Origin: Parcubacteria group bacterium GW2011_GWB1_42_6 | GTDB taxonomy: Bacteria; Patescibacteriota; Minisyncoccia; Portnoybacterales; GWB1-42-6 | NCBI GenBank assembly: GCA_000997475.1 | Contig: LCEC01000049.1 | Span: 1 to 7,957, forward strand | Length of the DNA stretch: 7,957 nt | Reading direction: 5' to 3' | Shown: one piece after another, positions 1-5,200 of the stretch | How positions within the stretch are numbered: position 1 is the stretch's first letter | How the letters are laid out: each line of letters opens with the position of its first letter | Made by a program: the position numbers and the translations under genes | Notes under the pieces: generated by a model | Database searches by the model: none | What the model was told of the DNA's origin: nothing | What the model saw: only the letters and a program-made list of their open reading frames with translations

Positions 1-1
1 G

Positions 2-1057
2 GATTTTTCTTTGTTTTGGGACGCTTGGAAAGAGGTCCAAGAAAAATTCGTCAACAGAAATAATTTGGATCCGCAAAAAATGGTTTACGGGGCGATTTCC
101 GGCATGCTTTCGGCGCTGGATGATCCTTATACCGTTTTTATGACGCCCAAGGAAAACGAGGAATTCTCCGAATCGATGCAGGGAAATTTTCAGGGCATTG
201 GCGCCGAAATTGGCTTGCGCAAAGGATTGATAACGGTAATTTCTCCTTTGGAAAATTCTCCGGCCAAGGCCGCCGGTCTTATGCCCGGGGACATGATTTT
301 GAAAATAGACGAGAAGTCAACTGAAGGCCTTTTGGTTGAAGAGGCGGTGAGTCTTATCAGGGGAGAAAAAGGAACGGAAGTAAAATTGACGATCGCCAGA
401 AGTTCTTTGGTTTCTTCAAAAGAAATAAAAATCATCAGGGATGTGATTAACATCCCCATAGTTACGCTCGAAACCAAAGAAATCAACGGCAAGAAAATCG
501 CCTATGTTTCCTTGAGCCAATTTACGGAAAACTCGGTTTCGGAATTCAAAAAGACTTCGCAAAAAATATCGGCTTCCGATTTTGACGGAATGATTCTTGA
601 TTTGAGAAACAATCCGGGCGGTTATTTGGAGTCTTCGGTTGAGATTGCCGGCCAATTTTTGGAAAAAGGAAAATTGGTAGTTTCTGAAGATTACGGGGAT
701 GGAAAAAAGAAAGAACATTTTAGCGAAGGCGGACAGCAGCTTTCTTCGTTGCCTTTGGTTGTTTTGATTAACGGAGGTTCGGCTTCGGCTTCGGAAATTC
801 TGGCCGGAGCGTTGCGCGATCAATTGGGAACAAGATTGGCGGGCGAAAAAAGTTTTGGCAAGGGATCGGTTCAAGAACTGGAACAAATGAAAAACGGCAC
901 TTCGCTCAAAATTACCGTTGCCAAATGGCTCACTCCTTCAGGACATTCGATTATGGATGACGGTTTGGAACCGGATGAGAAGGTTTCTTTCAATCAAGAA
1001 GACATAGACGAAGGCCGCGATCCGCAATTGGATAAAGCGTTGGAGATGTTAAAATAG
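2..1057 (+). CDS. C-terminal processing peptidase, S41 family (CtpA/Prc type), 5' end outside window
   Basis: This is a serine endopeptidase of the carboxy-terminal processing family, which cleaves envelope or periplasmic proteins near their C termini. The frame is open from base 2 with no plausible start, so the gene begins upstream and any signal or membrane anchor is not visible. In order one sees an N-terminal helical part (bases 2-180), a PDZ domain (about 180-400, with the carboxylate-loop region GIGAEIG and the motif GLMPGDMILKID) and the S41 core (about 480-960). The core has DLRNNPGG and GGSASASEI. By alignment with E. coli Prc Ser452/Lys477 the catalytic Ser is the codon at 785-787, and the Lys lies 25 residues later in FGKG (860-862). 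The protein ends shortly after the core (LDKALEMLK), as is usual for CtpA. The family call is firm; the substrate is unknown. Confidence 0.95.
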   Translation, partial: DFSLFWDAWKEVQEKFVNRNNLDPQKMVYGAISGMLSALDDPYTVFMTPKENEEFSESMQGNFQGIGAEIGLRKGLITVISPLENSPAKAAGLMPGDMILKIDEKSTEGLLVEEAVSLIRGEKGTEVKLTIARSSLVSSKEIKIIRDVINIPIVTLETKEINGKKIAYVSLSQFTENSVSEFKKTSQKISASDFDGMILDLRNNPGGYLESSVEIAGQFLEKGKLVVSEDYGDGKKKEHFSEGGQQLSSLPLVVLINGGSASASEILAGALRDQLGTRLAGEKSFGKGSVQELEQMKNGTSLKITVAKWLTPSGHSIMDDGLEPDEKVSFNQEDIDEGRDPQLDKALEMLK

Positions 1058-1074
1058 ATTAATTCTTCCCTCGC

Positions 1075-1091
1075 TCGCAGAAAATTTGCGA
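1075..1091 (+). terminator. weak hairpin after the S41 peptidase gene
   Basis: A 5-bp stem (TCGCA 1075-1079 / TGCGA 1087-1091) with a 7-nt loop lies 18 bases after the peptidase stop codon and is followed by CTATTTG rather than a clean T-run. It could be a weak terminator, but it is short and could be chance. Confidence 0.25.
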
Positions 1092-1096
1092 TCTAT

Positions 1097-1124
1097 TTGA
1101 ATTTTATTCTTGTTTTGCTATAAT
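1097..1124 (+). promoter_or_regulatory. sigma70-like promoter of rplI with extended -10
   Basis: TTGAAT (1097-1102), a 16-bp spacer and TATAAT (1119-1124) precede rplI. The TGC just before the -10 makes it an extended -10 element. The expected start near 1131 gives a leader of about 33 nt in which no Shine-Dalgarno sequence is visible. Confidence 0.7.
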
Positions 1125-1163
1125 ATCACTAAGTAAAAGTAAATCATTAATACCGCAAAATTT

Positions 1164-1634
1164 ATGAAAGTCATTCTCCTGAAAGATATCCAAAAGATCG
1201 GGCAGAAAGATCAAATTAAAGATGTTTCCGACGGTTACGCCAGAAATTTCTTGATTCCGGAAGGTTTGGCCAAACCGGCCACCGAATCGGCGCTCAAGCA
1301 GCTGGAAATCCAAAAAGCGATCGCCGCCAAAGAAGCGGAAGAGGAATTGAAACAGGCCGAAGAAACGGTTGGCACTCTTGACGGACAAGAAGTTGAAATT
1401 GCCGCCAAAACCGACGATTCGGGAAAACTTTACGGAGCGATAACTCCGGCTAAGATCGCCAAAAAACTTAAAGATTTGGGTTTTGTCGTCAAAAAAGAGC
1501 AGATAAAGTTGGAAGAAAAAGCGATCAAAGAAGCCGGTGAGCACGAAATTACGGTGGAAATGGATCATGGCTTGGAAGCGAAAATAAAACTTGTTGTTTT
1601 GGAAGAAAAAAAAGAGGAAGAAGCGGAAATTTAG
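1164..1634 (+). CDS. rplI: 50S ribosomal protein L9
   Basis: L9 is an elongated ribosomal protein that binds 23S rRNA domain V near the L1 stalk and helps to maintain the reading frame. The 156-residue product is close to the usual length of about 150. The N-terminal domain has the hallmark MKVILLKDI start and the RNA-binding loop GYARNFLIPEGLA (residues 24-36). The Lys/Glu-rich helix at about 41-75 is the family's connecting helix. The C-terminal domain (about 80-150) includes KLYGAIT and ends in an acidic EEKKEEEAEI tail. The ATG at 1164 is supported by the conserved N terminus but has no Shine-Dalgarno sequence. The gene stands alone here, away from the rpsF-ssb-rpsR genes that often accompany it, with its own promoter just upstream. 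Confidence 0.97.
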   Translation: MKVILLKDIQKIGQKDQIKDVSDGYARNFLIPEGLAKPATESALKQLEIQKAIAAKEAEEELKQAEETVGTLDGQEVEIAAKTDDSGKLYGAITPAKIAKKLKDLGFVVKKEQIKLEEKAIKEAGEHEITVEMDHGLEAKIKLVVLEEKKEEEAEI

Positions 1635-1641
1635 AACCTTG

Positions 1642-1698
1642 CCAAATTACGAATTCTTCATTGCAAATATTGCTAATAAATGTGAATTCGTAAATTGG
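1642..1698. repeat. 15-bp imperfect inverted repeat between rplI and pyrG
   Basis: The arm CCAAATTACGAATTC (1642-1656) and the arm GAATTCGTAAATTGG (1684-1698) are complementary at 14 of 15 positions, with a 27-nt spacer that contains further short complementarity (CATT/AATG). The right arm runs up to the -10 box of the pyrG promoter at 1699. It could be a protein-binding site or a hairpin ending the rplI message, although no T-run follows. Confidence 0.6.
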
Positions 1699-1704
1699 TA
1701 TAAT
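1696..1704 (+). promoter_or_regulatory. extended -10 promoter of pyrG
   Basis: TGGTATAAT (TATAAT at 1699-1704 with an upstream TG) matches an extended -10 element. No good -35 is visible at the right distance, which extended -10 promoters tolerate. Transcription would start near 1711, giving a leader of about 100 nt before the pyrG ATG. Confidence 0.5.
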
Positions 1705-1757
1705 TAGTGATAAATTTGTAATTTAGTGAGGTGTCCAGGGAGCTTGGTTTAGAAACT

Positions 1758-1813
1758 TGAATTTAGAATTTTTGCCTCCGCTAAATTCAGGCTTTTAGGC
1801 GGGTTTGTTTTTT
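1758..1813 (+). promoter_or_regulatory. possible attenuator in the pyrG leader (terminator/antiterminator hairpins)
   Basis: A terminator-like hairpin pairs CCGCTAAA (1778-1785) with TTTAGGCGG (1794-1802, one bulged G) and is followed by the T-run TTTGTTTTTT (1804-1813) directly before the start codon. An alternative stem pairs TGAATTTAG (1758-1766) with CTAAATTCA (1781-1789), perfectly over 9 bp, and would occupy the 5' arm of the terminator. pyrG is known to be controlled by leader attenuation in some Gram-positive bacteria, where repeated G addition at a GGG transcript start is the sensor. No GGG start is visible here, so any sensor would differ. The structures are seen; regulation is inferred. 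Confidence 0.4.
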
Positions 1814-3439
1814 ATGGCCAAATATATTTTTGTGGCAGGCGGGGTTATGTCAGGCGTGGGAAAAGGAATCGCCACGGCTTCGATCGCCAAGATAATTCAG
1901 GCGCGCGGGTTTAAGGTCACGGCCTTGAAAATCGATCCTTATGTTAATGTTGACGCGGGAACCATGAACCCCACCGAACACGGTGAGGTTTTTGTTTTGG
2001 ATGAAGGAACGGAATGCGATCAGGATATGGGCAACTATGAGCGATTTCTCGATATTTCAATTCCGGCGATCAATTATATGACCACCGGCAGCGTTTATGA
2101 AGCGGTGATTCATCGCGAAAGAAACTTGGGCTATAACGGCAAGTGTGTGGAAGTCGTGCCCCATATTCCCTTAGAGGTGATTGACCGGATTGAAAAAGCC
2201 GGCAAAAAAGCGAAAGCGGATTTTGTGATGATTGAAATCGGGGGAACGGTGGGGGAATATCAAAACGTTCTTTTTTTGGAAGCTGCCAGAATGTTAAAGC
2301 TCAAAAAACCGAGCGATGTGCTTTTCATTTTGGTGAGTTATCTGCCGATTCCTTCAAAGATCGGCGAGATGAAAACAAAACCCACCCAATACGCCGTGCG
2401 AACTTTGAATTCCGCCGGCATTCAGCCCGATATCATTATCGCCCGTTCCAGCGCCGCTCTTGATGAAAAGAGAAAAGAAAAAATCGCCGTCAACTGCAAT
2501 ATGCGCAAGGAAGACGTTATTTCCGCGCCCGATATAGAAAGCGTTTATGAAGTGCCGATCAATTTCGAAAAAGATTTATTAAGCGGCATTATTCTCAAGA
2601 AGCTTTGCTCCCGAGCCAAAGGAACGGACTTGAAAGAATGGAAAGAATTTGTCAAAACCGTAAAATCCGATTTGCCGGCGGTTAGAATCGGCATTATTGG
2701 CAAGTATTTCAGCACGGGGGATTTTGTGCTTTCTGATGCTTATATCTCGGTGATTGAAGCGGTTAAACACGCTGCCTTTGCCAACAAACGCAAGGCGGCG
2801 ATTGATTGGTTAAACGCGGAGGATTATGAAAATGATCCCAAAAAACTTAATGGTTTAAAACAATATGCCGGCATTATTGTTCCGGGGGGATTTGGCGAGA
2901 GAGGGATAGAAGGAAAAATCAAAACGATTGAATTTTGCCGCAAGAATAAAATTCCGTATTTCGGGCTTTGCTACGGAATGCAGCTGTTGGCGCTTGAGTT
3001 TGCCAGAAACGTTTGCGGTTTAAAAGACGCCCATACCACGGAAATAAATCGCGAGACCAAGAATCCGGTGATTGATATTATGCCGGAACAAAAAAAGAAT
3101 CTTGCCGACAAAAATTATGGCGCCTCAATGCGCTTGGGCGCCTATCCGGCCGCGTTGACCGAAGGAACTCTCGCTTTTGACGCTTATAAAAATCATTTAA
3201 TTTCCGAACGCCATCGCCATCGCTGGGAAGTGAATCCGGAATATATTGAATTGCTTCAAAAGAAAGGGCTTGTATTTTCAGGCAAATCTCCGGACGGCCG
3301 CCTGATGGAAATCGCGGAGCTTCCCAAAGAAAAACACCCGTTCTTTTTGGGTGTGCAATTCCATCCGGAATTTAAGTCCACTCCGTTAAATCCTCATCCG
3401 TTGTTTAAGGAATTTATCAAAGCGGCGATTTTTAATTAA
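1814..3439 (+). CDS. pyrG: CTP synthase, glutamine-hydrolysing
   Basis: CTP synthase aminates UTP to CTP with ATP and glutamine, the last step of cytosolic pyrimidine nucleotide synthesis. The 541-residue product is of family length. The N-terminal amidoligase domain (about 1-270) opens with YIFVAGGVMSGVGKG, the P-loop with Lys17, followed by KIDPYVNVDAGTMNP and the HGEVFVLDEGTE segment. The C-terminal class I glutamine amidotransferase domain (about 290-541) has PGGFGERG, the nucleophile Cys386 in FGLCYGMQ, and His517 and Glu519 in QFHPEF, so the triad is complete. The ATG at 1814 is chosen over an in-frame TTG at 1805 because MAKYIFVAGG matches the usual N terminus. No Shine-Dalgarno sequence exists because a T-run fills that position. 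The gene is single, with the DGR directly downstream. Confidence 0.98.
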   Translation: MAKYIFVAGGVMSGVGKGIATASIAKIIQARGFKVTALKIDPYVNVDAGTMNPTEHGEVFVLDEGTECDQDMGNYERFLDISIPAINYMTTGSVYEAVIHRERNLGYNGKCVEVVPHIPLEVIDRIEKAGKKAKADFVMIEIGGTVGEYQNVLFLEAARMLKLKKPSDVLFILVSYLPIPSKIGEMKTKPTQYAVRTLNSAGIQPDIIIARSSAALDEKRKEKIAVNCNMRKEDVISAPDIESVYEVPINFEKDLLSGIILKKLCSRAKGTDLKEWKEFVKTVKSDLPAVRIGIIGKYFSTGDFVLSDAYISVIEAVKHAAFANKRKAAIDWLNAEDYENDPKKLNGLKQYAGIIVPGGFGERGIEGKIKTIEFCRKNKIPYFGLCYGMQLLALEFARNVCGLKDAHTTEINRETKNPVIDIMPEQKKNLADKNYGASMRLGAYPAALTEGTLAFDAYKNHLISERHRHRWEVNPEYIELLQKKGLVFSGKSPDGRLMEIAELPKEKHPFFLGVQFHPEFKSTPLNPHPLFKEFIKAAIFN

Positions 3440-3481
3440 GAATCCCTATCGGCGGAAATTTTACTTTTTTGCCCTTTTGGC

Positions 3482-3510
3482 TTGACAGACACAAATTTTG
3501 GATATATAAT
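3482..3510 (+). promoter_or_regulatory. consensus sigma70-type promoter of the DGR target gene
   Basis: TTGACA (3482-3487), a 17-bp spacer and TATAAT (3505-3510) match the consensus at all 12 positions. It is the best promoter in the window and drives the variable-protein gene, with an expected leader of about 140 nt. Confidence 0.85.
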
Positions 3511-3542
3511 ATTAAATTGGTTCATTTTATTATGATTTGTGA

Positions 3543-3645
3543 TTGGCTGTAGCCAAAAGACGCTTTTTAGTGGCTTTTTCTGGCTATAGCCAATAATGAC
3601 TTAGCCCCTAATCGCGGGTAGCGAAAAAATTTGGCAAATAGCCAA
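3543..3645 (+). promoter_or_regulatory. hairpin-rich leader of the target gene (three TTGGCT/AGCCAA inverted repeats)
   Basis: Three inverted repeats built from the same arms lie between the promoter and the start codon: TTGGCT-GT-AGCCAA (3543-3556), TGGCTA-TAGCCA (3581-3592, a perfect palindrome) and TTGGC-AAATA-GCCAA (3631-3645). A further half site TGGCT (3571-3575) can pair with the first AGCCA. Because the arms are interchangeable, alternative foldings are possible. The last hairpin ends in the bases that begin the Shine-Dalgarno sequence AAGGAGG (3645-3651). They could be RNA structures controlling translation or repeated operator sites for a DNA-binding protein. Confidence 0.5.
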
Positions 3646-3656
3646 AGGAGGAAATT

Positions 3657-4304
3657 ATGGGTCAGGTGAACGAATTGAAAGATTTTACCCGCGGGCAGCT
3701 TGATGCTGCTCTGATGAAAATCGGCCAAGATGCCGGGATGGGTACGGCAGATGGCATCCGTGCCTTTCTGTCAGGTGAGCTGGTAATTTCCAGGCCTTCT
3801 TACTCTTGGCGCGGACAGGATGGCATGATTTATTTATCTGTCACTTCCGATGGCGCGACTGGCGCACAGTGGATCAAGCGGCTTAAGAAAAAAGGATTCC
3901 GGATCGGCGACTATGCCAAGCAGGTGCTCTGTTCGCCGGACTTCAAGCCGACCAGCGGCGTAACATACGAAATAGCCGTCCTCAAGGGAATGCTTTTTGA
4001 GGACAATAATCGGATCACATTGAAAATTCGCGCCGAGGCCGAAAAAAGAGGTTGGACCAAGCCCAATGCCGAAATTACCTGTTTAATCCGGGAAAAGTTC
4101 TCGGATGAAGAAATGGAATCTATGGGTCTTTGGCGGATAGTGGTCATGCACGAACCCATCAAAGATTCCGATGGCGTTCCGATTCTCCTGGGCGCGTACC
4201 GTGGCGGTGACGGCCAGTGGCTCTACGCTTGCTGCGACAATCCCGGCGGCAGGTGGGATCGCGACTATGGCTTTGCGTTCGTCGCCTCGCAAGTCGGTGC
4301 TTAG
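3657..4304 (+). CDS. DGR variable (target) protein with C-terminal variable repeat
   Basis: This is the protein that the retroelement diversifies. It has 215 residues, no signal peptide and no membrane segment, so it appears cytosolic. Residues 1-165 form a conserved-looking N-terminal region without a domain I can name (FTRGQLDAALMKIG and SVTSDGATGAQWIKRLKKKG are its clearest parts); I recall similar small proteins in CPR genomes. The C terminus from about 160 (GLWRIVVMHEPIKDSDG, GDGQWL, GFAFV) has the Gly/Trp/aromatic pattern of C-type-lectin-fold DGR targets, where varied side chains form a binding surface. VR codes for residues 171-212. Codons 174, 176, 181, 183, 184, 190, 192, 193, 195, 198, 201 and 204 differ in sense from TR. 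Translation starts with AAGGAGG 5 nt before the ATG, the best ribosome-binding site in the window. G+C is higher than around it (124/240 by hand count at 3661-3900). The ligand is unknown. Confidence 0.88.
   Translation: MGQVNELKDFTRGQLDAALMKIGQDAGMGTADGIRAFLSGELVISRPSYSWRGQDGMIYLSVTSDGATGAQWIKRLKKKGFRIGDYAKQVLCSPDFKPTSGVTYEIAVLKGMLFEDNNRITLKIRAEAEKRGWTKPNAEITCLIREKFSDEEMESMGLWRIVVMHEPIKDSDGVPILLGAYRGGDGQWLYACCDNPGGRWDRDYGFAFVASQVGA
4167..4292 (+). repeat. DGR variable repeat (VR)
   Basis: These 126 bp align without gaps to 4662-4787 at a constant offset of 495, with 111 identities and 15 mismatches. At ten mismatches the TR base is A: VR 4177, 4183, 4197, 4204, 4207, 4224, 4231, 4234, 4249 and 4266. 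At five it is not: 4239, 4240, 4244, 4248 and 4257. Every adenine-site change falls on a first or second codon position and changes the amino acid. The last 26 bp (4267-4292) are identical and nearly A-free in TR, with a GC-rich end (CGTTCGTCGCCTCGC), as expected for the initiation of mutagenic homing region. Similarity stops abruptly after 4292, ten bases before the stop codon ends. Confidence 0.93.
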
Positions 4305-4341
4305 GACTAAGATTCTTTAAACTTTTATCCTTGAATCTTTG

Positions 4342-4391
4342 TCCTTTGAAACCGAAAAAAATTATATCCTTTGAAACCGAAAAAAATTATA
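4342..4391. repeat. perfect 25-bp tandem duplication downstream of VR
   Basis: A 25-bp unit beginning TCCTTTGAAACCG and ending in seven A and TTATA occurs twice in direct succession (4342-4366 and 4367-4391) without mismatch. It lies between the target gene's stop and the hairpin at 4391-4415, and looks like a recent slippage or duplication. Confidence 0.9.
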
Positions 4392-4425
4392 CCTCGCATG
4401 GAAATCATGCGAGGTATTTCTTTTT
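4391..4425 (+). terminator. strong hairpin after the target gene, likely rho-independent terminator
   Basis: A perfect 10-bp stem (ACCTCGCATG 4391-4400 / CATGCGAGGT 4406-4415) encloses the loop GAAAT and is followed by ATTTCTTTTT. It should end the target-gene transcript. Hairpins with GNRA-like loops a few bases after VR promote homing in some phage DGRs; this one is about 100 bp from VR, so a role in homing is possible but less likely than termination. Confidence 0.8.
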
Positions 4426-4661
4426 GTGTGGTAGAATGAAATAGGTAGTAGGATTGAGCGAGCGACCATGGTTTCCCGCCTCCGAAACCAGTATCCATGC
4501 ATTCAGAATATTTCCAACCAAGGTTTGAAATAGCGCGGTGCATGCAGAAACTTCAAAAAATGAAGCTACTTGGCGCGAAATATTAGGGCATTTAAGATGC
4601 CAAATCAGATACAGCCCAAAGAGCAATCAATGGGCAGTGGCAAGGAAGATATTTCGTGCGA
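4426..4661 (+). ncRNA. non-coding stretch leading into TR; probable 5' part of the template RNA
   Basis: No credible gene lies between the terminator and TR. The stretch contains several small hairpins: TGGTTTC 4469-4475 / GAAACCA 4484-4490, CTTCA 4551-4555 / TGAAG 4561-4565, and GGCAT 4587-4591 / ATGCC 4597-4601. A TAGAAT at 4432-4437 could be a -10 box but has no convincing -35. In known DGRs, TR lies within a longer non-coding RNA, and by analogy this region should be its 5' part. The exact ends and promoter cannot be set from sequence alone. Confidence 0.45.
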
Positions 4662-4787
4662 TCCGATGGCGATCCGAATCTCCTGGGCGCGAACCGTGAC
4701 GATGACGGCCAGTGGCTCAACGCTTACTACGACGTTCCTGGCTACAGGTGGTATCGCGACAATGGCTTTGCGTTCGTCGCCTCGCAA
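4662..4787 (+). repeat. DGR template repeat (TR)
   Basis: This is the non-coding partner of VR in the same orientation, and the presumed RNA template for mutagenic reverse transcription. It holds 23 adenines, of which 10 are substituted in VR. Read in the VR frame it gives the typical template look with AAC/AAT/GAC/GAT/TAC codons (LLGANRDDDGQWLNAYYD, then GFAFV). Positions 4734, 4735, 4739, 4743 and 4752 carry G or T where VR has A, C or G; in the VR frame these make GTT, TAC and TAT codons where a template would be expected to have AAT or AAC. TR lies outside any plausible gene, and the avd-like frame ends on the other strand 6 bp after it. Confidence 0.92.
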
Positions 4788-4793
4788 CTCACT

Positions 4794-5186
4794 TCATTTC
4801 TCTCTCGGCAGTTTGCCAGGAGAGTTTTGTTTTAAAAGTTGTCCGTTCCAGCCGCCCAGCATTTTCCCTATTTCAGTCAGTTTTTCCGAGAGCGCTATAT
4901 ATTTTTTGTTATCGAGAGATTTTGTTTCCCAAAGAATCATTAGAAATATTTTTAGGGTATCGGTTTTTCTGATCGCCAACCGGACATAGGGCAATTTTTC
5001 TTCCTGTTTTAAAAATATTGCGATTGAGATTGCTTCAATAATTTCCGCCAGCAGGTTATCGATTTTTTGCCCCAAAGTGTAGCGATGCGGTTTGGGAAGA
5101 GTTTGAAAATATTCATACCATAATATGTAAAAAGTCTTAATTTTCTGAAGCAGAGATGGAAGCGTTGGGGGGGGGGCTTTAAGAGG
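4794..5186 (-). CDS. avd: Avd-like four-helix-bundle accessory protein of the DGR, start unclear
   Basis: The minus-strand frame is open from 5186 to the stop at 4794-4796. It reads LPSLLQKIKTFYILWYEYF, then RYTLGQKIDNLLAEIIEA, EEKLPYVRLAIRKTDTLKI, ETKSLDNKKYIALSEKL and EIGKMLGGWNGQL. This is the pattern of the small four-helix-bundle proteins (Avd and 23S-intervening-sequence-type proteins) that pair with DGR reverse transcriptases and form a basic pentamer binding RT and template RNA. The frame has no ATG or GTG; its first usual start is a TTG at 5075, which would remove the first helix. An ATG at 5219-5221 (MSQSNFHNQN...) is in a different frame and joins this one only if the C10/G10 tract at 5167-5176 gains one base or loses two, giving 142 or 141 residues. 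So it is a sequencing error, a length-switching tract, a nonstandard start or early decay. The orientation opposite to RT and TR is unusual. Confidence 0.75.
   Translation of the reverse strand, partial: PLKAPPPTLPSLLQKIKTFYILWYEYFQTLPKPHRYTLGQKIDNLLAEIIEAISIAIFLKQEEKLPYVRLAIRKTDTLKIFLMILWETKSLDNKKYIALSEKLTEIGKMLGGWNGQLLKQNSPGKLPREK
4802..4833 (+). terminator. possible terminator of the TR transcript
   Basis: CTCTC-GGCA (4802-4810), loop GTT, TGCC (4814-4817), a two-base bulge and GAGAG (4820-4824) form a 9-bp bulged stem followed by TTTTGTTTT. It sits 15 bp after TR and overlaps the 3' end of the opposite-strand avd frame. It would end a + strand template RNA soon after TR. The call is weak because of the bulge. 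Confidence 0.3.
5167..5176. repeat. G10 homopolymer tract between the divergent avd and RT genes
   Basis: Ten consecutive G on the + strand lie in the RT leader, 4 bp before its AAGAGG, and on the minus strand inside the N-terminal coding region of the avd-like gene. Tracts of this kind are prone to slippage in cells and to errors in sequencing. Confidence 0.9.
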
Positions 5187-5200
5187 TTAGAATTTTGATT

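Noticed and set aside
416..886. 156-codon minus-strand frame inside the S41 peptidase gene
   Set aside because: It overlaps a clear conserved gene and has the Phe/Arg-rich composition of an antisense shadow.
1104..1568. 154-codon minus-strand frame over rplI
   Set aside because: It is very rich in Phe, Arg and Gly, typical of the reverse of a Lys/Glu-rich ribosomal protein gene.
1711..1813. B. subtilis-type pyrG attenuation by repeated G addition
   Set aside because: The predicted transcript start has no GGG and the 5' arm of the hairpin lacks the long pyrimidine run used there; only the general attenuator layout is kept.
4083..4787. Minus-strand frames over VR (4083-4292) and TR (4605-4787) with nearly identical proteins
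   Set aside because: The likeness is only the VR/TR repeat read backwards; neither has a start signal or family resemblance.
4570..4989. 139-codon + strand open frame running through TR
   Set aside because: It reads TR in a frame different from VR, has Ser/Thr-rich low-complexity content and no family resemblance; the TR and the opposite-strand avd frame explain the open reading.
5195..5197. TTG as the start of the RT gene
   Set aside because: It has better spacing to AAGAGG, but the ATG two codons later gives the more usual N terminus; the choice changes only two residues and stays open.
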